Shown here one piece after another: positions 1 to 10,324 of a stretch of DNA of 64,000 nucleotides. Every line of letters begins with the position of its first letter. Within the stretch, counting starts at the first letter, position 1. Origin of the DNA: Isoetes taiwanensis (Eukaryota; Streptophyta; Lycopodiopsida; Isoetales; Isoetaceae); the NCBI GenBank assembly GCA_021234155.1, contig JAJEKV010000002.1, positions 2,919,125 through 2,983,124 of the forward strand, given 5' to 3'. Under the pieces are notes generated by a model that was not told where the DNA came from, searched no databases, and saw nothing but the letters and a program-made list of their open reading frames with translations. Made by a program: the position numbers and the translations under genes.

Positions 1-59
1 AAGCACCTTCCAAGGAAACTCCACAACACAAGGAGGCACAACCCCATCAAGCGTTTTGA

Positions 60-1230
60 CCCATTGACTGATAGCCTTGCAATGTCCAGGGAATACAGAA
101 ACATCAGGATATGTCATTAGAGAAAATTGTGGACAACAATAACTTAGATTCAATTAAAAGAAAAAAAAAAAGATTCTTCTCCATTGAGACCTGCAGGCAA
201 AAAAACAAGCCAAACACAGACCCGGCATGGGGAGAAGTTAGCAGGCATGCCACATAAGAAAGCAGAAGTGGCGCAAGTGCAGTTTCAATTGATTATTTAA
301 AGGGAAAATTCCAAAAATACCCCTGAACTTAATGAGATTTCCAATTTTGCCCTTCAAATTTCCTTAATTCCAAATATACCATTCACTAACCAAATTAACC
401 TATATTCGTTAAAAATAGTTAAGGAAAAAAAAAAGCGGCAAAAGAAGAGCAGAAAAGAGCGGTGGAGAAAACCTGAATTCTTACCCTTTAGAAGCTCCCG
501 ATTCATCAACGAATTTGCATGCAGGTAATGTGTCCTCCCCATTTCGTTTCTTTCCACATAATTACCTACTTGCAAGCAATCTCAGCTTTCTTATTATTTG
601 CAAACAAAATATTATTTGATTCTGCATTATAAAACAATTCGCTCATTGTCTTCATTTTGATGATTCAATTGTGTGTTTGGAATTTCAAAAAATGTGAAGG
701 GTAAATTTGGAATACTGACTAAGAACACGAGGGTAATTTTGAAATTTGTAGATTTTAGCTCTCTTAACTAGTTCGTGTAGATAGTTAGGAGGGGTATTTT
801 TGGAATTAACAAAACTTGAGGGGCAAATTTGGAAATCTCATAAACTTCAATGGTATATATGGAATTTACAAATATTATTAGGTAATCCAGCACAACTATA
901 TAATCATGTTGTACCTGCAGATTTCCTTCATTGAACATGGTAGAAGGCATTATATCATTGAACATGTTAAAGAGAACATCCCCCGTTATTTAGGGAGATC
1001 ATAAAGTTTGCTTTAGTAGTTGTGTTTTTGAAATTGACATATTTTAACTTTTGATGTTTCACTGATATATAAAGTTCAGCCCAGTTCAGGCAAGCATTAA
1101 AATTATTTTTTGATGTATATTGATTTTTGTATCTATTTTGAATAAAAATCCAACGTAGAAATATTGAAATACATTGTTTCTCATTTGTTGTCTGAGAAAT
1201 AAAGGATCACATCTTCATGCCAATACTTTT
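60..1230 (+). repeat. Partial KET module split by a MITE
   Basis: This is a paralogue of 2100-2660 and of 39620-40215. It starts with a splice-acceptor-like stretch ending near 85, then the fourth KET peptide repeat (about 199-300; reading TSQTQTRH followed by AEVAQVQFQL and a stop), and then the common tail up to the TTTTGTA motif near 1230. The two halves are separated by the MITE at 302-868; paralogues at about 2330 and 39855 keep the uninterrupted site. No intact gene is visible. The stretch is best read as a duplicated gene remnant or non-coding exon/intron sequence. Confidence 0.6.
302..868. mobile_element. MITE with ~85-bp terminal inverted repeats
   Basis: The left end (304-390) and right end (785-868) are imperfect inverted repeats of about 85 bp. 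Both carry the motifs AAATTCCAAAAATACCCCT, GAGATTTCCAA and TTTGCCC in opposite orientations. The element is about 567 bp and has no coding capacity of its own; the ORFs inside it cross the repeats. Paralogous DNA at 2325-2350 and 39840-39865 lacks it and gives an empty site, so the insertion is later than the duplication of the KET module. The target-site duplication is not clear and the superfamily is not determined. Confidence 0.75.
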
Positions 1231-1284
1231 GTAAGTGTATGCCTTGTTTGACACTTGAAAATCTCATTTGAGAGATGATCTTAC

Positions 1285-1338
1285 TTCTAATCTTGCTCTC
1301 CAAACAATTTGATTCTAATCTTGCTCTCCAAACAATTT
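1285..1338 (+). repeat. 26-bp direct tandem repeat, two copies
   Basis: The unit TTCTAATCTTGCTCTCCAAA plus six further bases occurs at 1285-1310 and 1313-1338. The same pair is preserved in the paralogue at 38798-38851, so the doubling is older than that duplication. Confidence 0.85.
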
Positions 1339-1345
1339 TCTTTGT

Positions 1346-2337
1346 GTTTTTAATAGGAAACACAAAGAAACAAGTCAAACAAAGACCAGGCATATGTCAT
1401 GTGTGGATAGAGAATTTGAAGTTGCACAATTGCAGTTTCAATTGGTGAATACATTTCCTAATGTGCTTGGTCAATTGCTGGATACTCAAGTCTGTATATC
1501 TGATGGATGTGTTATGATTTGTATCAGCATATGGCAAGTGAAGATAGCAATGAGGAGGATATGGAATTGGAAATGACGGGCACAAGTAAATATTCATTAG
1601 GTGCTTATGTTTTGGGTATCACGCACAGGGAAACAAGTCTGACACAGACAGCACATTTACCAACGTTAGCAGGACCGCTAAATAAAAAACCAGAAATAGC
1701 ACAAGTGCATCATCGATTGGTAGACCTAATTTAGTTGGTAGTGTTAAAATTGCATATGATTTCTAACATTTGATTGCACCTCAGTGGTCAAATATAGATA
1801 CATCTCAGTTCAATGAGGATAGTGCAATGAGGATATGACGCAGGAGCAAATTTTGCACGCAAATAACTCATTGAATGCTTGTGTTTTGGACTTCAAGGAC
1901 AAAGAAACATGTAGAACACAGACAATGCATGTGCCAACATTAGAAAGCCTGCTAGATAGAGAAGATAAATAATGCAGGTGAATTTTGAGTTGATGAATAT
2001 GGTGATGAGCTAAGTTACATCCGATTCTGTTATAGTTATATAATTGCAGAAATTGTGATGAACTATTCATTAGTCGTTATTATTGTCTTTACTATTCATC
2101 TAACCCATTGACTGATAACCTTGCAGTGTCCAGGGAATACAGAAACATCAGGATATGTCATTAGTGAAAATTGTGGACAACAATAATTTAGATTCAATAA
2201 AAAAAAGGGATTCTTCTCCTCTGAGACCTGCAAGCAAAAAACAAGCCAAACACAGACCCGGCATGGGGAGAAGTTAGCAGACATGCTACATAAGAAAGCA
2301 GAAGTGGCACAAGTGCAGTTTCAGTTGATTATTTAAA
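1346..2337 (+). pseudogene. KET module: four tandem ~270-bp exon-like repeats
   Basis: Four diverged repeats lie in tandem, with anchors near 1360, 1626, 1901 and 2234. Each encodes a related peptide: KETSQTKTRH, RETSLTQTAHLPTLAG, KETCRTQTMPVPTLES and KTSQTQTRHGEKLA. After a spacer each continues with a glutamate-rich segment of the type E-[IV]-[AM]-Q-[VL]-x-F-x-L. Repeats 2 and 3 start with an acidic NEE/NED segment. Acceptor-like CAG sequences precede some repeats, so these may be duplicated exons. Frames are interrupted by stops and I see no full gene model. I do not recognise the family; paralogues lie at 32226-33060 and 38750-40222. Confidence 0.5.
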
Positions 2338-2856
2338 TAATACAAATATTATTAGCTAATCCAGCACAAATTTATAATCATGTTGTACCTGCAGATTTCC
2401 TTCACAGAATAGGGTAGAAGACATTATATCACAAAGTTGCTTTAGTAGTTGTGTTTTTGAAATTGACACATTTGAACTTTTGATGTTTCACTGATATATA
2501 AAATTCAGCCCAGTTCAGACAAGCATTAAATTTTTTTTTTGATGTACATTGATTTCTGTATCTATTTTGAATAAAAATCCAATGTAGAAATATTGAAATA
2601 CATTGTTTCTTATTTGTTGTCTGAGGACTAAAGGATCGCATCTTCATGCCAATACTTTTGTAAATTAATTTTCACATTCATAAACATTTTGGTCATATTT
2701 TGGTTTTTTCGAACAAGGTGTGTTGTTTGGATGGTTTTTAGATTTTTGTTAGACCATGAAGGTTGAAATTTACAGTTATGGTGGGGATTTAGGGCCATGC
2801 CATGCCTCTAGAATAGTGCAAGACATAAATCTGTAAAAAAATTGATGTATAATTAT
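2338..2856. other. Non-coding duplicated flank
   Basis: No gene is visible. The left part matches 39850-40215 and the right part (from about 2650) matches 36885-37096. The junction lies at the recurrent motif ATACTTTTGTA. A 40-bp difference near 2435 separates this copy from the 40-kb copy. Confidence 0.6.
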
Positions 2857-2872
2857 TGTTACAAGAAATTTA

Positions 2873-2896
2873 TCGCGGCGGCCAAGGCCGCCGCGA
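2873..2896. repeat. Perfect GC-rich hairpin
   Basis: The 11-bp arms TCGCGGCGGCC and GGCCGCCGCGA flank a 2-base AA centre. The composition is far from the AT-rich surroundings. Together with the preceding ACAAGAAATTTA it looks like a subterminal hairpin of a CACTA-type transposon end. Confidence 0.9.
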
Positions 2897-3124
2897 ACAT
2901 TTCTCTTCATTTGTCTCATCTACATATTTCAAAACATACAGGTTTTGAATCGTCACTTCCCGACCTTGTGTCTAGAAAAAAATGATGTGTGAATAGGAAG
3001 ATAATGTAAAGTAAACAACAATATAGGAAGCCAAAGTATTGATGAGGGCTCTTACCTCCACCATGAATATAAGGGCATCGAAAACATACAATAGAGCATA
3101 TCACCACCAACAAGGGGGGACCAA

Positions 3125-3207
3125 TTACCTCAAACGGAATTGAACCCACAATTTGATGTTCCAAGACTTTGGGCCAAGACCTCTCAACCCACTTAGGCAA
3201 AGAGGAT
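3125..3207 (-). repeat. tRNA-derived SINE-like remnant
   Basis: On the minus strand, TTGCCTAAGTGG (3200-3189) fits an RNA polymerase III A box. GGGTTCAATTCC (3147-3136) fits a B box with two departures from GGTTCGANTCC. The implied tRNA-like length of about 82 nt would suit a long-variable-arm type. The acceptor stem does not pair convincingly, so this is a SINE head or tRNA pseudogene rather than a working tRNA. Confidence 0.4.
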
Positions 3208-3647
3208 CTTAACATCAACACCAGGGGGATGAAAAGGAAATACACGGCCAGGGGGACACATACCTCCACCTTGGCCAAAAATATACACAATAATATCCCC
3301 CGGTGTCAAAAAAACCAATATCAAGAGGAAACCTAACCACGTTTAAAAAAGAAACCTTATCTTATAAAAAGTTAGCACAACAATAAACGGGGGACTATGA
3401 AATTCACCTCACAATTATTATATCATCATTTATTATTAAAGCATGATGTGGCAGAGTATTAAATAAGTGTGGCAAGGGATTTAATTTTGAAGTGATGGTA
3501 TGACTGTGAGGTGACATGAAATAGGAAGGCATCTTTTAGTTCCCGAAATTTCTCGAAAGGGTAAAAAGATCTATGTTCTGATCTGGCTGAAACAGGGGCG
3601 GCAAAGCAGGGCCCAGGCAAACTCCTGTTGCTCCAGCTATGGCGTCT

Positions 3648-3762
3648 AAGCTCGAAGCCCGCCGGGAAGAAAGCCATAGCCAAAGCTCCAAAGGCTGCCA
3701 AAGCTCCAAAAGAAAAGAAAGCCGCTGCTCCAAAGGCTTCGAAACCTAAGGCAACAGATTAG
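3648..3762 (+). pseudogene. Histone-H1-like lysine/alanine-rich tail fragment
   Basis: One frame ends with a run of about 30 codons rich in Lys, Ala and Pro (for example AKAPKAAKAPKEKK, then PKASKPKATD and a stop). This is the composition of a linker-histone C-terminal tail. Upstream (3590-3647) a similar Pro/Ala-rich stretch lies in another frame, so there is a frameshift. No globular domain is present. It sits inside the 2857-4612 insertion and is probably a captured host fragment. Other basic proteins could give such a tail, so the family call is weak. Confidence 0.35.
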
Positions 3763-3789
3763 GAATGTTAGATTGAACATGCTACCTCA

Positions 3790-3993
3790 AGGCACTCTCT
3801 GCTGTCAGGCATAGACATCTAGTGCAGTGCAGGTATTATTCACATAGATGTGAAATCCTCAAATATTCTTCTGGATGGCAATTTCTTGGCCAAGCTTTCC
3901 GATTTTGGTCTTTCTAAACCTATTAATAGTGATGTTACTCATGTAAGCACGACAGTAAGCAGTTTTGGGTACTTGGATCCCGAATAAGTCTGA
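3790..3993 (+). pseudogene. Receptor-like kinase fragment
   Basis: Two pieces of a plant receptor-like kinase domain lie end to end. The first (about 3790-3827) reads [10 protein letters not shown], a subdomain IV motif. The second (3829-3993) reads [12 protein letters not shown] (catalytic loop, with Ile where HRD has Arg), then [10 protein letters not shown] (metal-binding DFG), HVSTTV and GYLDPE. A stop replaces the expected Tyr after GYLDPE, and a small deletion removes residues before SFGYLDPE. Subdomains V-VIa are missing. The motif set fits the CrRLK1L/wall-associated group. It is non-functional and lies inside the 2857-4612 insertion. Confidence 0.75.
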
Positions 3994-4113
3994 TTCAAAC
4001 ATAGGCGAGAGCGATGCTATAGGATCGGCCCACAAAACTGATAAAATACCCATCGAAAACACGATTGCGACAATAGAGGATTTGAGGAGCAGCATTTCGG
4101 TTGTAGTGTTCAT
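3972..4113 (-). pseudogene. Signal-peptide-like exon fragment
   Basis: A minus-strand reading frame begins MNTTTEMLLL and continues with a hydrophobic stretch of about 20 residues (SSIVAIVFSMGILSVLWA), then a hydrophilic segment. This is the shape of a secretory signal or signal anchor. The frame meets the kinase fragment of the opposite strand at about 3975. No downstream domain is visible, so the family is unknown. It may be the first exon of a captured gene; chance is not excluded. Confidence 0.25.
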
Positions 4114-4637
4114 TTTTTGCTCTTCACTTTTCTGCTTCTCCCTATTGGCGGCAACGGCGGAACTCCGGCAGAGCTGTGATGCAGTGCGTGAGGGCAAGCA
4201 TGGTTGGATTTGTGCAAATATGGATCTGGGGAATCCGATTTCTTTGCTCAGTCTTGTGCACATTGCAGGGCACACAACCTTCGATTCTCTTCTTCCTATG
4301 ATTCAGGGATGTTGAAGATAATTTGCCAGGAGCTATGAAAGATTCATTGTTGCATGGTTTTGATCAGGTTTCCTCTGCTCATTCATTTCTCTGGCTGGCT
4401 TGCATGATATTCAACCATTACGGGCAGACGATGTGATGTTCGTGTGAAAAAGCCATGCTTAACTGCAGCAAAGAAAGGGAGGAAGATGCGCGCGTTCTTC
4501 CTCTGCCATAAATGCAATTAATGCCTCACTGCAACGTGTCGTGCTCTCTTAATTTTGAAGAAAGAAATTAGGTGTGAACAGAAATTGATACTGCTTTACA
4601 TATGGTTAGATACATAGCAAGTAAGGCATTAGCTATT

Positions 4638-4744
4638 AAAGGTCCCATGTGATCCATTGAAGGTCCCACATGGTCCATAGAAGGCCACTTAGTGGTCTAT
4701 TGAAGGGCACTTAATAGTCTATTGAAGGGCACATGTGGTCTATT
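4638..4744 (+). repeat. Five-unit ~22-bp minisatellite
   Basis: Five degenerate units of 21-22 bp follow one another. Each begins AAGG and ends GTCYATTG or a close variant; the middles read TCCCATGTGATC, CCACTTAGTG or CACATGTG. The paralogue at 37123-37510 has the same units but is split after the second by the insertion at 37165-37449. Confidence 0.8.
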
Positions 4745-6164
4745 AGGGTTAAATTAGCCTTCTGACTTAAAACCTTCATAGAGAACTCTAAGAATTTTCT
4801 TTATACTGAGAGAATGGCAGAAACAGGGTAAGAAACAAAGACAACAGATAAGAAACAGGGGAAGTTCCTGTGGCGGAGATGTAAGCGGCGCCACCAGAAA
4901 ACATAAACTTAAACTTAAAACTAGCAGAAATGCAGGGTTGGCGTGAAGCTTGGGGTAGGGATGGAGTAGCAGGTTAATGTCGAGGCTGGATGGAGGAAGT
5001 TAGAGAAGAAACAGAATGGATGGATGAGGCTCAAACAAGGAACTAAACGAATGGTTTGGTAGGCAAGACTAAAATCAATCATCTTCATATAAAAAGTAGC
5101 GGCAATAGAATTGTTCTTACAGTTGAGGATGAGGTTGGGTTCCTAAGAAGACGTGGTTGGGGAATAATTTTATAGCTTTCTCCTTGTAAACCTTTCGTGG
5201 TTGATCCATTTCTTCCTTTTGTTGAGTCAATTCTTCTTTTCTAGTTATCACATCCCGCATAATAATTTTGTTACATTGTTTCTTCAATAAGGATAACATA
5301 GGTTGATTTCTCTAAGTCATATAATGTGTATGAAAGGTTGATTTCTCCAAGTTATATAATGCAAATATTACAGGAGTTGGTATGACAACATATTCAACGT
5401 GGGCATGTTTGTGAGTTGATCTTCTTTTTAATTGCAACTGCATAATTGCATCTTTGTCATTGAACCGTGGCAATATTGCTTACTTCCTTTCTACATCTGG
5501 AGTGATCCACACTTTTGAATGTATCTTGTAATTGCCTCTGGCGATATGATTTCCATCTACGCTGTGCTATAAGCACTTTATATCCTGCAACAAGGATGAC
5601 TGTTTACATACTTAATCCTCTTCAAACAAAGCAAGAACAGAGTGAACACATGTTCATATGTGATTGCAAATGCCATAGCTTTGCTATGTAGCATAAAAGA
5701 CGTAATTAGCCTTTCTAAATTTGTTCAACACCAATGTATGAACCATAATAAAGGCAGATCCTTAAGGATTTGGACATTGCTAAAAATGAAGCATTTACAA
5801 TCATTCTTATAGAATGAGATGTTTAATAATAAAATTGACATCTCCTTCCAAGGAGTGGACAAAAAGCATGCTAAATTTCTTCACATGGGCGATTTAAGTT
5901 CTTGATTTTTTTATTAAAGTAATGCCCAACAAAAATGTGATATCCAAGTTCCAGATATAATTATCAACCAAATCATATATGTTTTGAAGCTAAGAAATAG
6001 AGTAAACAGAAGCATTAAAGAAAAAAGAGATAAATAAGTGCAGTTACAAAAACAGTGTGATTACTCCATGCATGTACAACCTCGAAAAGGGCATGATGTA
6101 GCATGGTAAAGGTTCCACAGTTGCTCCTTTGTCCCATTAGGCTCCACCAATGCAAGTTATGAGT
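4745..6164. other. No recognisable gene; duplicated in part at 37.5-38.7 kb
   Basis: The left half (to about 5290) matches 37500-38740 with several indels. It includes a minus-strand Lys/Glu-rich frame at 5117-5299 (EELTQQKEEMDQP) that is only partly open in the paralogue. From 5300 to 6080 I see no gene, repeat or motif. At 6090-6150 a copy of the widely repeated GCATGGTAAAGGTTCCACAG module begins, and the LINE follows. Confidence 0.5.
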
Positions 6165-8429
6165 CCGAGACATCTTGACTGATGCTATCTCGTCAACACA
6201 ATCTGGCTTTCTCCCTCGTCGTTGTATTCTCAACAACGTGGCTGCTGCATATGAAGGAATATATTGGGCCCGGTTACAGGGTCATAGAGCAGTGTATCTT
6301 AAGCTTGATTTTGCTAAAGCTTACGATAGTGTTGATTGGGGTTTCTTGGAGAAGTGTCTTCTTGCACTTGGGTTTGGGGAGTCATTCACAAGGAATGTCA
6401 TGAAGCTTCATACATCAGCCAGATCTACTGTCCTTTTTCAGGGCGAGCCATCGGATATTTTTTAGTGGGCAGAGGAATTCGGCAAGGTTGTCCCTTAGCA
6501 CCCTTGCTTTTCACAATTGTGGCAGAAGTATTATCCCAGCTCTTCTCCGTGGCTACCCAAGATGGCATTATTCAAGGCCTCCCAATGGACGATGGTTCTC
6601 AAGAGGTATGTAACCAGTATGTCGATGACACTTTTTTGTTCCTAATTGCTGAGGCTGAGAATCTTCATAATGCTAAGCTATTATTAGACACATTCTCCAT
6701 AGCATCAGGAGTTCTTGTAGGGTGGCAAAAATGTACAGCTTTGTGGACGTTGGACAGTCCCATCCCTCCCTGTATTTTGGACTATCCATGGAAGATTCTT
6801 CTGCATGGCAATACCACAAAGTTGCTTGGTATCCCAGTTGGAATTCACGTCTCTGCTTCAAATGCTTGGGATGAAATTATTAGTGGGTTGCAAAAGCACT
6901 TGTTTTGGTGGAATACAGCTAAACTGTGAACTGTCCATGCCCGGTAGAATCACTGTGGCTAAATGTGTTCTTAGTAATACTCATGTCTACATGGCGTCTG
7001 CTCTATTAGCTCCACAGTGTAAGATGGAGGAGATTGTGCGTATCGTCAGAAATTTTATTTGGGGTGGAAATGAGTTAGGAGCGGTGGTCAAGGTAGCTTG
7101 GGCAAAATGCATTAGACCTAAGGCAGCTGGTGGTCTTGGTATGTTGAATTTTCACCTCCAAAGCAAGGTGATGATATCAAAGTTCATTTGGAGGATTTTC
7201 ATTGGTAAAGATGATTCTCCTGGCCTGAGGTTGTTGGTGCAGTCGATTCAGCATTGTCTCCCATTTCATAAGGCCACCATTAAACCCCTCCTTCCTTGGG
7301 CTTTGCTTTATCATATGCATCCGTATCCTAATGCTTCTCCCTTTTTAAAGGAATTGCTTCTTTGCTTGGGACAATCGGTCTCTTTTCCATATTAATCACG
7401 AGGCATGTCTTTAGTTGTCCACTCCATCTTTGGTGGATTCCTTTGCGGGACACTCCCGGAGAATGTGCCTCTAAGTGTGGTTGTTCATCCAAAGACACAA
7501 CGACGATGGGTAGCTTGGTGGTATCGGCACTATTAAAACTTGGTATGAGTCTGGTCATCTCATGTCATGGGAAGCATTTAGAACAAAGTTCTTGTTGTAC
7601 GATGGGGACGAGTAATCTGGAATCATATTGCTTTGCATTGTTGCCCACGGATTACGGTCCACGATTGAGGTAGTCGTATGGGGTTGCCATCGGGATATCC
7701 GGCAGGTATGGTTTTGTGTCTTCGTGTGTATAAATTGCTTTTGCATTCTGAAATCCTCGCCTCCATCTAATAGGTGGCATCTTAGTCCCTAAACCCACAA
7801 TGGAAAAGTGTTTGGATATGGGTATGGGATAAGGCGCTTCATCCCAAAGTAGTAGTTTTGGTGGTGGCAAGTGATCCATAGATGCCTCGAAGTCAACGAG
7901 GTTAGTCCATAAAATGGATAATGGATTTGAGCTCTGTCCTTTATGCCGTAAAGGGGTTGAGAGTATCGAACATTGTTTTTCTTGTGTGGCGGCTTCGCAG
8001 GCATGATCTTGGTTGTTGACCCTTTTAGCGCGTCTCGATCTAGCCAACAAATTTTGCTTGCTATCTATCCTGATGCTTGGTCCAAACTACGGAAACGAGC
8101 ATTTCATCTCGCATGTGGCTGGCTTTTACGGTCAATCTGGAAGAGAAGGAGGTTGTTTATTTTTAAGGGCGTAGATACTACAGATGAGATTGTTCTTCAG
8201 TGGGCACAAAATAAAATTGTTATGGCCTACAATTGTTCTTCTCTTGATCAAGAGAAGAAAGTACTGATCTGGCATACTTACCTTCAGATTCATTCTTTTG
8301 CATAGGCAGGTGGTTGTGCTCAGTTGGATCGGTTTGTCCACTGGTGTTATAATCCTGTCTTTGCATTTTATGTTACTCTGGTTTTCAGTTGGTGAATAAA
8401 GCTTGTCGTCCTTCAAAAAAAAAATAAAA
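6165..8429 (+). mobile_element. 5'-truncated L1-type LINE
   Basis: A non-LTR retrotransposon remnant holds the second half of ORF2, a 3' untranslated region and a poly(A) tail at about 8417-8429. It lies inside a duplicated block: its left flank is the GCATGGTAAAGG module and its right flank enters the segmental unit at 8459. The endonuclease and ORF1 are absent, as expected from 5' truncation. A target-site duplication could not be fixed because the tail is followed by AT-rich simple sequence. A shorter relative sits at 16410-16869. Confidence 0.85.
6175..8305 (+). pseudogene. LINE ORF2 reverse transcriptase, broken
   Basis: The reverse-transcriptase domain is spread over three frames. Motif A reads LKLDFAKAYDSVDW (about 6300). 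After a frameshift near 6440, motif B reads RQGCPLAPLLF (about 6480) and the catalytic motif C is YVDD (about 6620; YADD is more usual in LINEs), followed by LGIPVG. A second frameshift near 6905 leads into the thumb/connection region, reading GRITVAKCVL and IWGGNE. The C-terminal zf-RVT finger is seen as CPLCRKGVESIEHCFSC (about 7935-7985), then another frame to 8305. Several stops and frameshifts make it dead. On the plant L1-clade call I am confident. Confidence 0.88.
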
Positions 8430-8458
8430 AACATAAAAAATAAATAAATAAAATAAAA

Positions 8459-9732
8459 ATTAGGACTCAATAATAAAGCATCTCCATCTACACATTCATA
8501 ACAAATTGCAAAGACCTAGACTCACTATATTTCTTTCACTTGCCTTGGTAGATATCACTGCATTTCAGCTCCTCCTGCAAAGATAGAAGTTCAGCATGAC
8601 ATAGAAGAATATATTAGTATTTAGTGTGGGGATGAGGTCTTAGTTGTGCATACTTGTATTAGCATCCCTGGTACCCTAAATGTATTTATGTCTTGCATTC
8701 ATGTTCATGAACAGACTTAAAAGAATATGATATAACATGGTAAAGGTCCCACGGTTGCTCTTTCATCCCATTAGGCTCCATCACACGTGCTGAAGAACAT
8801 CTTGAAGATACAATGCAAGTTATGATGGGCTCTTGGAGTAACTGCCAGTACAAAATGATAGATCTTAGATTAGTTTAAAGATTTTTTGGTGCACAAATCT
8901 AATAAAGAGAAGTTGCAAAAAAGACCTTAAGTCGTTGCTCCAAAAGCATTGCTATAAACATGATCCTGCTTAAATTTGACTTCTAGACCGAGATAACAGC
9001 AAGAAAGTGGGACTCATTATCGAGCATCGTCATTTACACGTTCACAATAAATTATAAAGACCTAGACTCCACCTGATTGCAGTTATATTTCTTTCATTTG
9101 CCTTGCTACATATCACATCATTCTTGCCCCTTTTGCGGAGATTAAGAGTTTAGCATGACATAGGAGAACTTATTAATGCTTAGCATGCAGATAAGACTTA
9201 CTTGTGTCGAAGTTTGAAGATGGAACCAGTGCTAGACCTAGGAAACAAATCATTTGCATATTTGTATTGGCATCCCAATCCTCAAGGCATAGCAAGTTCC
9301 CATAAGAGGATCATCTGTTCAAATCTATAAGAAACAAACAATACAACAATTTAGAAACAATCTCAAGAACTACAACCTTAAGAATCACAGTCTCGAGAAT
9401 TATACAACCTCATCTTGGTTCCTCCTCTAACATTGGTAGTTCTAGCTATATCCTCTAGTTCTGTTGCATGGAAAAAAACAAAAAAATCAAGTGTTTCTCC
9501 AAAATTATTAGAGTTGCAAAGTAAAAATACTTCCTGTAACATTGAGCCAACACCGAAGAAATATGCCAAGACACATGGAGCCTAAGAGGATATATTACCG
9601 GAATATACCAAAGCTAGATATATTTCAACTCGAGAATGTGGCTATGGCTATGGCCATATTGAAAACATAACATTTTATTGATCTAGAACTTTTAGTACAA
9701 CCATATTTTATATTTGATTATATACTCAATCA
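8459..9732. repeat. Segmental unit copy 1, left part
   Basis: This is the second tandem half and the following block of the duplication unit, closest to 25355-25800 (both carry the CCCTGGTACCC and GGTAAAGGTCCCA variants). At 9733 it jumps directly to the sequence found at 28900 in the 25-31 kb copy. About 2.6 kb, including the ABCG transporter remnant, is therefore missing from this copy. Confidence 0.75.
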
Positions 9733-10324
9733 GATTCAAGAATCCACGGTACAGTTTTGGCATTGAGGAAAAACCATAAAAGCCAAGTGATTCATACCAT
9801 AAACAACCCGATCATCCAATTAGCCGATTACCCTTGAATATAGAAAGATAGGTGGATGGATAATACTTTTTCAATAGAGGTAAAATGCAAAAAAATGATA
9901 TGTCATAGCAAAGACAATTCGTCTGAAATTAGACATATCACTTCAAGTTGTTCCAAAACTGAAGGAGGGTAATGACGTGTTAAGTTTCACTAGCTATGTA
10001 CATTGCAAATAAATTGTTGACAATAATCTTGACTTGCTTAGATAATTATTCCAACTAATGAATGACATTGGAATTTATTAGTGGGTAGAAATGCACATGG
10101 TTTTTAGTCTTCTAGATGACGAGAGAATTTGTGGAACTTTTGGCTAACGTAATGCACATAAGTAATCCTTCAGCGAATGATATTAAAGGAACGGATTAGC
10201 AACTAGTAGATAGAAATAGGCACGGTCTTTGAAATCTTCTAAATTTAATGACCATTTTGTAACATAATCTCCCCCACTCTTCTACTTAATAGAATACAAG
10301 CAGGATCTGTGCAGCCATGTTCTC
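9733..10324. other. Non-coding 3' flank of protease copy A
   Basis: This AT-rich stretch matches 17665-18260 and 28895-29490. No coding frame is convincing. It corresponds to sequence downstream of the minus-strand protease and must contain any polyadenylation signal, which I cannot pick out. Confidence 0.5.

Larger units (their letters stand above)
2857..4612. mobile_element. 1.75-kb insertion with CACTA-like left end and host gene fragments
   Basis: Paralogous DNA at 37090-37105 runs straight from the sequence before 2857 to that after 4612, so this stretch is an insertion (or a deletion in the other copy). The left end, TTACAAGAAATTTATCGCGG, followed by a perfect GC-rich hairpin, resembles the ends of CACTA (En/Spm) elements, which begin CACTACAAGAA. 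No matching right terminus is visible. Inside lie a tRNA-like stretch, a lysine-rich histone-tail-like piece, a receptor-kinase piece and a signal-peptide-like exon. This mixture suggests a gene-fragment-carrying (Pack-type) element. The right boundary and superfamily are uncertain. Confidence 0.45.

Noticed and set aside
3125-3207. Functional tRNA gene on the minus strand
   Set aside because: A and B boxes can be recognised but the acceptor and anticodon stems do not fold convincingly; a SINE or tRNA pseudogene fits better.
8417-8460. A/T-rich run as a scaffold-attachment or origin element
   Set aside because: It is the poly(A) tail of the LINE followed by simple AT-rich sequence.
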